Assembly: GCA_913046825.1 (NCBI GenBank)
Contig: CAJWTF010000072.1
Location: forward strand, 1 to 18,703
DNA length: 18,703 nt
Reading direction: 5' to 3'
Source: an uncultured Rickettsiales bacterium
GTDB lineage: Bacteria > Pseudomonadota > Alphaproteobacteria > UBA8366
Shown here: in pieces, positions 1-7,236 of the stretch
Numbering within the stretch: position 1 is the stretch's first letter
Layout: every line of letters begins with the position of its first letter
Made by a program: the position numbers and the translations under genes
The notes under the pieces: generated by a model
The model's input: the letters and a program-made list of their open reading frames with translations, nothing else
What the model was told of the DNA's origin: nothing
The model's database searches: none

Positions 1-671
1 CCATAGGCCAGCCAGCCAGCACTCCGCCCCATTGATTCACAGATGAAATACGATCTTCCAGCATCAGCGTCATAAAGCAGATTACGAATTTCGCCTCCAA
101 GAAAATCAACAGCAGTGAAGTAGCCAAACGTGAAATCGATGCCCATGTAGTCATTGTCAATCGTCTTTGGCAAATGAACGACAGGTATCCGTGGGGCATC
201 AGCCGGAAGCCTGTCTTGATATAACTTGAACTTGTTCGCTGTTTTCAGGGTGTCATCACCACCGATGGATATCAGTGCTTCAACACCAAGCGAGAGAAGA
301 CCTTCGTACGTATTCTTGAGAGGCTTGACACGTTCCTCGTCATCAAAATGTTCAGGATCAGAAATGTGCTTTCCAGGATTTGTTCTGGCGGTGCCAAGCA
401 TGATTCCCTGGCCAGATCGGGTCCGTTTTAAAAACTCAGGGGTGACATTGATGTAGTCCTTGCCCTCAACGAGTGGTTTGTCAGATGAAAAATCAGCCAG
501 CGATGAGTAACCGTGCTTCATTCCCACAACTTCAGTGTCGTTTCGCATGAATGAGGTGGCGGCTGTAGAAATAACAGCGTTCGCACCAGGTGCTGGGCCG
601 CCGGCAAATAATATGGCGACGCGATTGAAATGATGAGCTGCTTTTGGTGGGCGTGAGAGAGACTCGGCCAT
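1..671 (-). CDS. 6-phosphofructokinase, pyrophosphate-dependent type (3' end off the left edge)
   Basis: Cytoplasmic glycolytic enzyme that phosphorylates fructose 6-phosphate. The frame is open from ATG at 671 to base 1, giving 223 residues of a family usually about 400 long. Visible motifs are the N-terminal phosphate-binding loop AGGPAPGANAVI (23-34), GGDDT (137-141), PKTIDND (168-174) and the substrate-binding MGR (214-216). In this family GGDD in place of GGDG, and PKTIDND in place of PGTIDND, mark use of PPi rather than ATP, so a reversible PPi-dependent enzyme is inferred. ATG 671 lies just ahead of the first conserved strand; no other ATG lies upstream in this frame within 120 bases. 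GC is lower than in the rest of the window, and the sequence reminds me of planctomycete-type PFKs (from memory, untested). The family call is firm; the cofactor call rests on two residues. Confidence 0.9.
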   Translation of the reverse strand, partial: MAESLSRPPKAAHHFNRVAILFAGGPAPGANAVISTAATSFMRNDTEVVGMKHGYSSLADFSSDKPLVEGKDYINVTPEFLKRTRSGQGIMLGTARTNPGKHISDPEHFDDEERVKPLKNTYEGLLSLGVEALISIGGDDTLKTANKFKLYQDRLPADAPRIPVVHLPKTIDNDYMGIDFTFGYFTAVDFLGGEIRNLLYDADAGRSYFICESMGRSAGWLAY

Positions 672-828
672 GAACTGGGGGCTCCGTGGGGAAGGGTAGG
701 GGGCATATGCTTGGCAGAAATCTATCAAGCATTGGGCTGCTTTTATAGGGGGGGCGTTGCAATCAGAACGAATTGCGTGTCGACGCAGAGGGGGGACGAA
801 GATTGTGGCATGAAACGTTGGCGAACGA

Positions 829-1179
829 TCACTCTGCAAGGAGTCGTTCGACGAACTTTGTGTCAATGGTTGCTTCGTGAAAAGCTGAGTGTGAGAGAAG
901 GTCGAGGTGCAGTGGCACTGTCGTCGCGATGCCCTTTACCTGTCCTTCTAAGAGCCGCAGGATCACCCGGCGCTCGCCGTCGCGAAAGGCTTCCTCGCCG
1001 TGCCTTTCAAATATATCCGGGATGCTGCACCCGGCCGCGGATTCAATCTCATTATCCGCATCCATGAAATCCAGATTCAGCCGTTTGGCCACGCGACGGC
1101 CGATGGCGCTCTTGCCCGCGCCCATCATTCCGACGAAGACAATTGATTTAACTGGTACCGGATATGACCGAGATGACAT
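829..1179 (-). pseudogene. aroK: Shikimate kinase, truncated (3' half missing)
   Basis: Shikimate kinase phosphorylates shikimate with ATP in chorismate synthesis. The N-terminal half is clear: Walker A GMMGAGKS with following SAIGRR, then the DADNEIE segment, then FRDGERRVILRLLEG. Family homology stops there, at about base 940. The TGGGA shikimate-binding motif, lid and C-terminal helices (about 80 residues) are absent, replaced by an unrelated tail of about 35 residues ending at 829. The product would be 116 residues against the usual 170-200 and could not bind substrate properly. ATG 1179 is chosen because it precedes the first beta strand; a TTG at 1248 would add 23 unlikely residues. aroB, the usual next gene, is missing and the phosphofructokinase stands in its place. 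The cause is either a genomic rearrangement or a chimeric assembly. Confidence 0.8.
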
Positions 1180-1267
1180 TTCAATTGCGCCCGCTTTGGC
1201 GGGCAAGCCGTTGAACCGCGCTGTTCGCGCCTTTAAACTGTCGTACAATTGCCATAGTCAGGGACTA

Positions 1268-1286
1268 GCGTAAAGTCTGTTTACGC
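1268..1286. promoter_or_regulatory. Perfect 7-bp inverted repeat between aroK and the small membrane gene
   Basis: GCGTAAA and TTTACGC are separated by 5 bases, midway in the 159-base divergent spacer (1180-1338). It could be an operator or a short hairpin. No clear -35/-10 pair was found on either strand here. Confidence 0.3.
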
Positions 1287-1338
1287 GAATACCCTTGGCG
1301 TGGCACCTAAGCTTTGGCGACATTTATGAAAGTCTGAT

Positions 1339-1479
1339 ATGCGACGATTGGTCACTATCGTATTGCTCACTCTGGTTCTGATCGTCGGAGGCGGTCTCAT
1401 TTTTCTCATGACTTGGGACATTCCTCCGCCCTCGCATCAAGTCGAAAAGACGCTCGATGATTCACGTTTCCCACGTTAG
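1339..1479 (+). CDS. Small single-pass membrane protein (46 aa)
   Basis: ATG 1339 to TAG 1477-1479. The peptide has a basic start (MRR), one hydrophobic segment of about 20 residues (5-26), then a short polar tail with IPPP (29-32) and ending SRFPR... more exactly DSRFPR. This is a typical N-in/C-out membrane anchor or uncleaved signal sequence. I recall similar tiny proteins with a TWDIPPP-like and RFPR-like tail in the same position beside xerD in Rhodospirillales; this is from memory. The last 23 bases overlap the next gene in another frame, which implies translational coupling and co-transcription. No strong Shine-Dalgarno precedes it. Function is unknown; a partner role with the secreted protein encoded next is only an inference. 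Confidence 0.65.
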   Translation: MRRLVTIVLLTLVLIVGGGLIFLMTWDIPPPSHQVEKTLDDSRFPR

Positions 1480-3301
1480 CGCCGTCATCGCCGTAACTGT
1501 TATTTCTTGGAGCGCCTGGGCCCAAGGACCGACGTTGCTGACACCAAAGCCAAAGCAGGAGACACCGGCGGCCACACAATACGTGACGCCGCTTGGCGTA
1601 CCCTCCGCCTCGCCGCTCCGCCTGACGCCGAGGAAGCTGCAACCGCTGGCGACGGAACGGCCTTCCGGGCCATCACAATCCACGTCGCGCAGCATCATTC
1701 AGGTCGAGGGATTGTCGGAGATCGATCCAAACTCCGTCGGCAACTTATCGCCGGAAAATGGTGGATTCGGTACTAACATGTGGCGCGGTACACCGCGCGC
1801 TGTGATCGAGCGATTCTTGCCGCAATTGCCAACCGCGATGCGCTCCCCGGTTATGCGAGATTTGACACGGCGACTTGTGTTGTCCTCCGCGGAGATGCCC
1901 GCCAGGGATCCGCGGAGTGAAGTGAATCCGGAGCGGAGTTTGATCGTGGCGCGGATTTCGTTGCTGCAATCGATGGGCGCCTTCAAGGACGCCCGCGAAT
2001 TAAACAATCTCATGCCGCAACGCTCGCAGGATTCAAGGCTACTGCAGCTAAAAGCGGAAGACCGGCTCTACGCAAACGATTACGGTAACGCCTGTCAGAT
2101 CGTCGACAATGCCAGAGAGCACCTGGCCAAACCTTATTGGCAACGGTTGCTGGTGTTTTGCCAGACCCTGCGAGGGGATACGGAAGGTGCGGAACTCGGC
2201 GCGAGCTTGTTGACCGAGTCGTTGGGGACCACCGATTCGGCATTTTTTCTGCTTATCGACCGCCTCACCCAGAATACGGCGGACCCGCTTTTAAGTCTCC
2301 CAAAACCGAATGCCTTGCATCTGGCCACGATGCGCGCGGCGCAAGTGACCATTCCCGACGATGCCATATCGGCCCACAATCCGGCGGTATTGCGAACCAT
2401 CGGTATTAGCCCAAATGCCCGGCTTGATACGCGTCTGGCGGCGGCGGAAATGGCAGTTGAATTTGGCGCGCTCTCGACCGAACGCCTCGCTGAAATATAC
2501 ATGGCGGAGAAGTTCGACCCAGTCGAACTGAATAATGCCCTTAGCTTGGCTGCCGCCGACCGGTCTCCGCGCGGACGCGCACTTTTGTTTCAAGCGGCCC
2601 AAATCGAATCGGTCAATATGGCCAAAGCCACCGTCTTCTCGAAAGCATTCGAAATCGCCACCGAAGAGAACGGATATCTCAGCACCATCGAACTTTATCG
2701 CCCGCTCTTAGCCAAATTGACATCCGCCCCTGCAATTAATTGGTTCGCCGGGGAAGCCGCTCGCGCACTCCACGCAGTCGACCGGCCCTTACTGGCGCGC
2801 TCGTGGATGGAAATCTTGCGGCTCGCGGCGGAACAGAATGAGGAATACAAAACCACCTCCGACGGGCTTTGGTATCTGCGCTATCTGACGGATTCGACGA
2901 TTCCCAAAGATGATTTTAGCACTGATCTCACCAGTTGGCTCACGTATCACAAATCGAAATCCGGAGCGCGGGCGCAATCGCGCATGGCAGCCGGGCTAAT
3001 GTTACTTAAGGCGCTCGGCCATGAAATACCCGATGACGCTTGGTGGCAGGTTCTGGAAACGCCGCGCGCACCAGTAGAGTCCGGCGGCGAGACTATTTTT
3101 CGGATCGCCATGTCCCGTGCAACGGATGCAGGACGTATCGGTGAGGCCATTTTAATGCTGCTTCTCTCTTTCGGCGAAGCCGGGCCAACAATCGACGATA
3201 TTGACACTGTGAGCACCGCCGTCCGGGTCCTGCGACAACTCGGCCTGGAGACGGAAGCAAAGAAACTTGTGCTGGAAGTAGCCGCCACGGGGGGGCTTTA
3301 G
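1457..3301 (+). CDS. Secreted/periplasmic alpha-helical protein of unknown function
   Basis: A 614-residue protein. Residues 1-22 form a signal peptide with a hydrophobic core and an AWA-Q cleavage site. Residues 23-75 are Pro/Thr-rich and probably disordered. The remainder is rich in Ala/Leu/Glu helices, with a TPR-like alpha-solenoid look (for example around residues 190-260), though I cannot assign a named repeat. A stretch near residues 83-125 (EGLSEIDPNSVG, then GGFGTNMWRGT) looks like a conserved block. The start ATG lies inside the end of the 46-aa gene. xerD follows with only about 20-33 bases between, in the same reading frame after the TAG. I recall comparable long hypothetical proteins beside xerD in Rhodospirillales. 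A periplasmic scaffold or cell-envelope role is conceivable, but no function should be assigned. Confidence 0.8.
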   Translation: MIHVSHVSAVIAVTVISWSAWAQGPTLLTPKPKQETPAATQYVTPLGVPSASPLRLTPRKLQPLATERPSGPSQSTSRSIIQVEGLSEIDPNSVGNLSPENGGFGTNMWRGTPRAVIERFLPQLPTAMRSPVMRDLTRRLVLSSAEMPARDPRSEVNPERSLIVARISLLQSMGAFKDARELNNLMPQRSQDSRLLQLKAEDRLYANDYGNACQIVDNAREHLAKPYWQRLLVFCQTLRGDTEGAELGASLLTESLGTTDSAFFLLIDRLTQNTADPLLSLPKPNALHLATMRAAQVTIPDDAISAHNPAVLRTIGISPNARLDTRLAAAEMAVEFGALSTERLAEIYMAEKFDPVELNNALSLAAADRSPRGRALLFQAAQIESVNMAKATVFSKAFEIATEENGYLSTIELYRPLLAKLTSAPAINWFAGEAARALHAVDRPLLARSWMEILRLAAEQNEEYKTTSDGLWYLRYLTDSTIPKDDFSTDLTSWLTYHKSKSGARAQSRMAAGLMLLKALGHEIPDDAWWQVLETPRAPVESGGETIFRIAMSRATDAGRIGEAILMLLLSFGEAGPTIDDIDTVSTAVRVLRQLGLETEAKKLVLEVAATGGL

Positions 3302-3309
3302 GCAATCTC

Positions 3310-3325
3310 GGAGCTGACCGAAATT
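3310..3325 (+). promoter_or_regulatory. Possible ribosome site and ATT start for xerD
   Basis: GGAG (3310-3313) is followed after 9 bases by ATT (3323-3325), in frame with xerD. That spacing is ideal, whereas ATG 3335 lies 21 bases away. Starting at ATT would restore four residues of the first helix. ATT starts are rare (infC is the textbook case), so this stays tentative; CTG 3314 is another option. Confidence 0.3.
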
Positions 3326-3334
3326 TTCCTCGAA

Positions 3335-4204
3335 ATGATAGCGGCGGAACGCGGCGCTTCGGAAAACACTTGCCTGGCCTATAAACGGGATTTACAGGAT
3401 TTTACCGGTTGGCTCGCCAAACGCCCCCACGACATCACCGACGCAGATAGCGCCGATATTCGCGATTTCCTTACCGCACTTGCGCGACGCGGCCTGGCCC
3501 CATCCAGCAGTGCGCGCAAACTGTCTTCACTCCGGCAATTTTTCAAATTTCTACATGGTGACGGTCACCGCGACGACGACCCGACAGCGATCGTCGACAG
3601 TCCGCGCCAAGGTCGCAGTCTTCCAAAAGTCCTGAGCGAAGCCGAAGTCGACGCCCTGCTGGCCGCGGCGCGGAACGTGAAAGGAGCTGCCGGCGACCGC
3701 ATTCTGGCAATGATGGAGCTGCTCTATGCTACGGGCCTGCGGGTCTCCGAATTGGTCGGCCTGCCCTTGAATGCGGTAACCGGCAACCGCCAAGTGCTGC
3801 TGGTGAAAGGCAAGGGCAACAAGGAACGGATGGTCCCTATGAACGGGAAAGCACGCGCCGCCCTCGACACTTATATCGCAGTGCGCATTACTTTCTTGCC
3901 GGAAGGTACTCAATCAAGATGGCTGTTTCCGTCGCGCGGCAAGGAAGGGTATGTGACCCGACGACGTTTCGCGCAAATGCTGGGCGACCTCGCGCTTGCG
4001 GCTGGCCTCGATCCCCGCCGCGTCAGCCCACATGTGTTGCGCCATGCCTTTGCCAGTCATCTGTTGGCGAACGGCGCAGACTTGCGCCTCGTGCAACAAA
4101 TGTTGGGACACGCAGATATTTCCACGACGCAAATTTACACACATATCTTGGATGCACGGCTCAAATCGCTGGTCAGCGACATGCACCCTTTAGCGAAGAA
4201 ATAA
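3335..4204 (+). CDS. xerD: Tyrosine recombinase XerD
   Basis: Site-specific recombinase that, with XerC, resolves chromosome dimers at dif. The N-terminal SAM-like DNA-binding domain (about 1-90) is followed by the catalytic domain (about 95-285). All catalytic residues are visible, counted from ATG 3335: R136 in ATGLR, K160 in KGKGNKE, H233 and R236 in HVLRH, H259 in LGH and nucleophile Y268 in IYTH. The C-terminal end matches the XerC/D type rather than phage integrases. ATG 3335 is the first canonical start, but it begins inside the first helix. The frame is open upstream only to the preceding TAG (3299-3301), and those codons (LTEIFLE) continue the family's N-terminus, so the true start may be a non-canonical codon (see ATT 3323). 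Probably co-transcribed with the 614-aa gene. Confidence 0.93.
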   Translation: MIAAERGASENTCLAYKRDLQDFTGWLAKRPHDITDADSADIRDFLTALARRGLAPSSSARKLSSLRQFFKFLHGDGHRDDDPTAIVDSPRQGRSLPKVLSEAEVDALLAAARNVKGAAGDRILAMMELLYATGLRVSELVGLPLNAVTGNRQVLLVKGKGNKERMVPMNGKARAALDTYIAVRITFLPEGTQSRWLFPSRGKEGYVTRRRFAQMLGDLALAAGLDPRRVSPHVLRHAFASHLLANGADLRLVQQMLGHADISTTQIYTHILDARLKSLVSDMHPLAKK

Positions 4205-4295
4205 ACATGCGATCTGTCAACACCAAAGGCCGTTCGCCAAGTGCTCAAGCTTGTGCTAGTTCAAGGCGGTCGAAAACAATATTCCGGCATCGCTC

Positions 4296-5252
4296 ATGAA
4301 AGTCTTCCTGGATTTCGAGCAACAGATCGCCGAACTCGAAAATAAGATCGAGGAATTGCGGCGTCTGTCCGATACCGACGGGGTTAATATCGCCGACGAA
4401 GTCTCGAAACTTCAGTTGAAAGCCGACCGCCTGCTTCGCTCGACATACCAGTCGTTGACGCCATGGCAAAAGGTGCTAGTGGCGCGGCATCCAGAACGCC
4501 CACATTTTCGCGACTACACGGCAGCGCTACTCCAGGAATACACGCCCTTCGCAGGCGACCGCAACTTCGCCGATGACAAAGCCATCGAAGGCGGCATTGC
4601 GAGCTTCCGGGGCTGCAGTTGCGTTATCATCGGGCACGAGAAGGGCATCGATACCAATGACCGAGTGCACCATAATTTCGGTATGGCGCGGCCAGAGGGA
4701 TACCGTAAAGCCCAGCGACTGATGGCGCTCGCCAATCGCTTCGACTTGCCCATTCTGACCTTCGTCGACACGCCCGGCGCTTATCCCGGCATCGGTGCCG
4801 AGGAACGTGGCCAAGCGGAGGCCATCGCCAGCTGCATCGACGCCTGCCTGTCGGTGCGGGTGCCCATCGTTAGCATCGTGATCGGTGAGGGCGGATCTGG
4901 CGGCGCGATTGCATTGGCGACCGCCAACCACGCCATCATGTTGGAGCACAGCATTTACTCCGTCATCTCGCCGGAAGGCTGCGCGTCGATCTTGTGGCGA
5001 AGCTCGGACAAAGCCCAAGCCGCCGCCGAAGCCTTGCGGCTGACTGCGCAAGACTTGCAAAAACTCAACCTAATCGACGAAGTCGTCCCGGAGCCCGTCG
5101 GTGGCGCGCATCGGAATCCGGGTACGACCATCGGCACCCTCGGCGACCGGATCGACCGGACGCTAGATGCCCTGCTGGCGCTTAACGGCGATACACTGCG
5201 ATTGCGGCGGCGCGAGAAATTCCTCGCGATGGGCAAATCGGGCCTGAATTAG
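4296..5252 (+). CDS. accA: Acetyl-CoA carboxylase carboxyltransferase subunit alpha
   Basis: The alpha subunit works with AccD to move the carboxyl group from biotin on BCCP to acetyl-CoA, giving malonyl-CoA for fatty acid synthesis. The protein has 318 residues, normal for the family. Residues 1-50 form the amphipathic helical N-terminus. The crotonase-fold core carries FVDTPGAYPG (156-165), the oxyanion segment GEGGSGGA (197-204) and the hallmark YSVISPEGCASILW (221-234). HRNPG (272-276) and TLGDRIDRTLD follow near the C-terminus. ATG 4296 fits the family N-terminus (MKVFLDFEQQI). The gene lies 91 bases after xerD on the same strand, a common alphaproteobacterial arrangement, and converges on the enoyl-CoA hydratase-like gene. 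The Shine-Dalgarno is weak. Confidence 0.97.
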   Translation: MKVFLDFEQQIAELENKIEELRRLSDTDGVNIADEVSKLQLKADRLLRSTYQSLTPWQKVLVARHPERPHFRDYTAALLQEYTPFAGDRNFADDKAIEGGIASFRGCSCVIIGHEKGIDTNDRVHHNFGMARPEGYRKAQRLMALANRFDLPILTFVDTPGAYPGIGAEERGQAEAIASCIDACLSVRVPIVSIVIGEGGSGGAIALATANHAIMLEHSIYSVISPEGCASILWRSSDKAQAAAEALRLTAQDLQKLNLIDEVVPEPVGGAHRNPGTTIGTLGDRIDRTLDALLALNGDTLRLRRREKFLAMGKSGLN

Positions 5253-5256
5253 AGCC

Positions 5257-5364
5257 TTCCCAATAACGCTCACCCGTTCCTCCGCCGTAGAACCGGGGCT
5301 CAGCGCGCGCGATATACCCCGCAAACCAGTTCCCGGATCGATCCGCGTTCGGGAAACGTTCGTA
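5257..5364. repeat. Degraded copy of palindromic repeat family 2
   Basis: This fills the gap between accA and the convergent hydratase-like gene. Read on the + strand it resembles the reverse complement of 17591-17684: the shared blocks are CCGGGGCTCAGCGCGCGC (against CCGGGGCCCAGCGCGCGC) and TCCCGGATCG followed by CGGGAAACG. Outer ends CCAATAACG and CGTATTATTGG are roughly inverted. One hairpin survives, TTCCCG (5330-5335) with CGGGAA (5350-5355), and could end transcription from either side, although no T-run follows. Similarity was judged by eye. Confidence 0.6.
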
Positions 5365-6126
5365 TTATTGGTTTTTCTTCCCCAGAAAAGCGTCAATCAC
5401 CGCTTGCGGTTCACCTTTCGCATAGGCCTGTTGCTGACCGAGTACGCCGGCGCGAAAGGCTTCGTCGAAACCGGACAGCGCGATTTCGCGAAACCGTGCC
5501 TTCGTGCGCTTCCAGGCGACAGAAGGCTTCTCGGAGAACGACCGAGCAACCTCGCAAGCCTTGGATACGACTTGATTGCGTGCGACCAAATGATTGATCA
5601 GGCCCAATGACGTCGCTTCTTCCGCCTCCAAAAGGCGGCCGGACATCGAGAGTTCCTGATTCTTCGACCATCCAAGATGCAAGCTCATCCAATACGACCC
5701 CATAATGCTGGGAATACCGGCGTTGATTTCGGGTTGGCCCATCTTGATGCCGGGATGCGCCACTCGTTGGTCAGAGACCAAGGCCATCTGAAAACCGCCG
5801 CCCGCCGCGACACCGTTGAGGGCGGCGATCACCGGTTTTTCGGTCAACAGAATTTGCTTGTAGATATTGCAGACAGTCCCGAACCATTCTTCAATCTCCG
5901 CCACTTGCACGCCTCGCGCCTCACGCAGGTCGACCCCGGCGCAAAATGATCGCTCGCCTGCACCGGTCAGCACGATGCCCCGAACATCGTCGCGGCGATC
6001 AAGCTTGATCAAACCATCGGCAATACCGCGCGCCAACTCGACCGTCAGCGCGTTGAGCGCGTCCTCGCGGTTGAAACGCAGGATAGCAATATTGTCTGTA
6101 ACTTCGATCTCTACGGCGTTCGGCAC
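5365..6126 (-). CDS. Enoyl-CoA hydratase/isomerase family protein
   Basis: Crotonase-fold protein of 253 residues, probably acting on an acyl-CoA thioester in the cytoplasm. Oxyanion-hole motifs are CAGVDL (62-67) and VAAGGGF (106-112). Of the two catalytic glutamates of enoyl-CoA hydratase, the second is present (QPEI, E133) but the first, in the GGGCE position, is Gln113. Water addition by the standard mechanism is therefore doubtful; isomerase, hydrolase or another crotonase-type reaction is possible. The start is GTG 6126: AAGGA lies 6 bases upstream and overlaps the stop of the nitronate monooxygenase gene. An upstream ATG at 6186 would overlap that gene by 50 bases and add 20 residues lacking family similarity. 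It is the third gene of the upp operon, 10 bases after its neighbour. Confidence 0.9.
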   Translation of the reverse strand: MPNAVEIEVTDNIAILRFNREDALNALTVELARGIADGLIKLDRRDDVRGIVLTGAGERSFCAGVDLREARGVQVAEIEEWFGTVCNIYKQILLTEKPVIAALNGVAAGGGFQMALVSDQRVAHPGIKMGQPEINAGIPSIMGSYWMSLHLGWSKNQELSMSGRLLEAEEATSLGLINHLVARNQVVSKACEVARSFSEKPSVAWKRTKARFREIALSGFDEAFRAGVLGQQQAYAKGEPQAVIDAFLGKKNQ

Positions 6127-6132
6127 GGCGTT

Positions 6133-6137
6133 TCCTT
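6133..6137 (-). promoter_or_regulatory. Shine-Dalgarno that sets the hydratase-like gene start at GTG 6126
   Basis: AAGGA on the minus strand, 6 bases before GTG, overlapping the TGA (6137-6139) of the upstream gene. This favours coupled translation. Confidence 0.65.
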
Positions 6138-7225
6138 CAACTGCGTTGTGACATTTTTTCGAAATACGCTTCGGCCTCGTCTGCAAGGGTTCGGGTCAAA
6201 TCACCAGCTCCCATCTCACGCCCTAGCGGAGCCGCCTGGCCGGACCAGAGCGAGGAGAAATCCCCAGAGCTCGTAGCCTCGGCCGCGGCTTTCAATGGGG
6301 CCAAAGCGCCCCCCGCGGTTGGGAACGCGGTTGGTTCAGTGGAGAGCGGACCGACATCGCGCATGACCCGATTGAGAATGCCGCGCGCCGGTCGGCCAGT
6401 GAACAGATTTGTCAGCGCTGTTTGGTCGTCTCTCGCATCGCCCAACGCTTTGCGGTGAATATTGCTGACCAAGGATTCCTGCGTGAAAAGATAAGCCGTG
6501 CCGATTTGCACGCCGGACGCACCCAGTGCATAAGCCGCCGCAATCCCGCGTCCATCCGCGATGCCGCCTGCAGCGATGACTGGCACGTCGACCGCATCGA
6601 CCACTTGCGGCACCAACGCCATCGTCCCTGGTTGCGCAAAAATATCCTCGTTCAAAAATATTCCTCGGGAGCCACCGGCCTCGTAACCTTGCGCGATAAT
6701 GGCGTCGCAACCGCGCGCCGCAAGCCATTCCGCCTCAGCCACCGTCGTCGCGGAGCTCAATACTTTACACCCGGCGGATTTCACCCGCTCCAACAAGGCT
6801 TTTATAGGCAAACCAAAATGGAAACTGACGACCTCGGGCTTCAAATCCTCGACAATTCCGCAAGTTTCCTCGTCGAAAGGCGCGCGGCTAACCACGGGCG
6901 TTTCCGCATCGGGATCGATTCCAAATTCGATATAGTACTCGCGCAGGCGCGCTTTCCAGGACGCAGCTTTTTCCGGATCGGGCTTCGGCGGCGTATGGCA
7001 GAAGAAATTCACGTTCAACGGCCCGGAAGACCGTTGACGAATGACGCCGATTTCCGCGCGCATCTTGTCGCCGCCAATCATCGCGCACGGCATAGAGCCA
7101 AGGCCGCCCGCCTCGCAAACAGCGGCGGCCATTGCCGAGCCGTTGGCGCCTGCCATCGGTGCTTGGACGATCGGCAATTCCATGCCGAGCAGATCGGTCA
7201 ATCGACTATCGGGCCAGATGTGCAC
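6137..7225 (-). CDS. Nitronate monooxygenase (2-nitropropane dioxygenase family)
   Basis: FMN-dependent TIM-barrel enzyme that oxidises alkyl nitronates such as propionate 3-nitronate without releasing H2O2. The protein has 362 residues, usual for class I. Motifs: QAPMAG (21-26) at the start of the barrel, SFHFGLP with catalytic His136, AQGYEAGGSRG (178-188) and AAGGIADGRGI (218-228) for FMN phosphate binding. The third motif normally reads EAGGHRG; here His is Ser186. The start is GTG 7225. An AGGAG lies upstream but only one base from the GTG, so the exact start is a little uncertain; the next option is TTG at residue 9. It lies 11 bases after upp and 10 bases before the hydratase-like gene, all on one strand. 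Detoxification of natural nitro compounds is a plausible role. Confidence 0.93.
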   Translation of the reverse strand: MHIWPDSRLTDLLGMELPIVQAPMAGANGSAMAAAVCEAGGLGSMPCAMIGGDKMRAEIGVIRQRSSGPLNVNFFCHTPPKPDPEKAASWKARLREYYIEFGIDPDAETPVVSRAPFDEETCGIVEDLKPEVVSFHFGLPIKALLERVKSAGCKVLSSATTVAEAEWLAARGCDAIIAQGYEAGGSRGIFLNEDIFAQPGTMALVPQVVDAVDVPVIAAGGIADGRGIAAAYALGASGVQIGTAYLFTQESLVSNIHRKALGDARDDQTALTNLFTGRPARGILNRVMRDVGPLSTEPTAFPTAGGALAPLKAAAEATSSGDFSSLWSGQAAPLGREMGAGDLTRTLADEAEAYFEKMSQRS

Positions 7226-7236
7226 TCTCCTGATTA

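Noticed and set aside
226..456. Open frame of 76 codons on the + strand
   Set aside because: It lies antisense to the phosphofructokinase gene and shows no protein-like features of its own.
740..750. TATAAAA on the minus strand upstream of the phosphofructokinase gene
   Set aside because: A single AT-rich hexamer without a matching -35; the gene is plainly bacterial in type, so no eukaryotic promoter is implied.
518..762. Two overlapping minus-strand open frames with ATG starts near 706 and 762
   Set aside because: They are out of frame with the conserved phosphofructokinase reading (start 671), and their residues are low-complexity and unlike any family.
1290..1320. Sigma-54-like sequence TGGCAC followed by TTTGGC
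   Set aside because: The GG-to-GC distance is 13 rather than the required 10 bases.
3335..4204. Tyrosine recombinase as a phage or island integrase
   Set aside because: Length, motif spacing and position beside accA fit housekeeping XerD; no att-like direct repeats, tRNA or phage genes are nearby.
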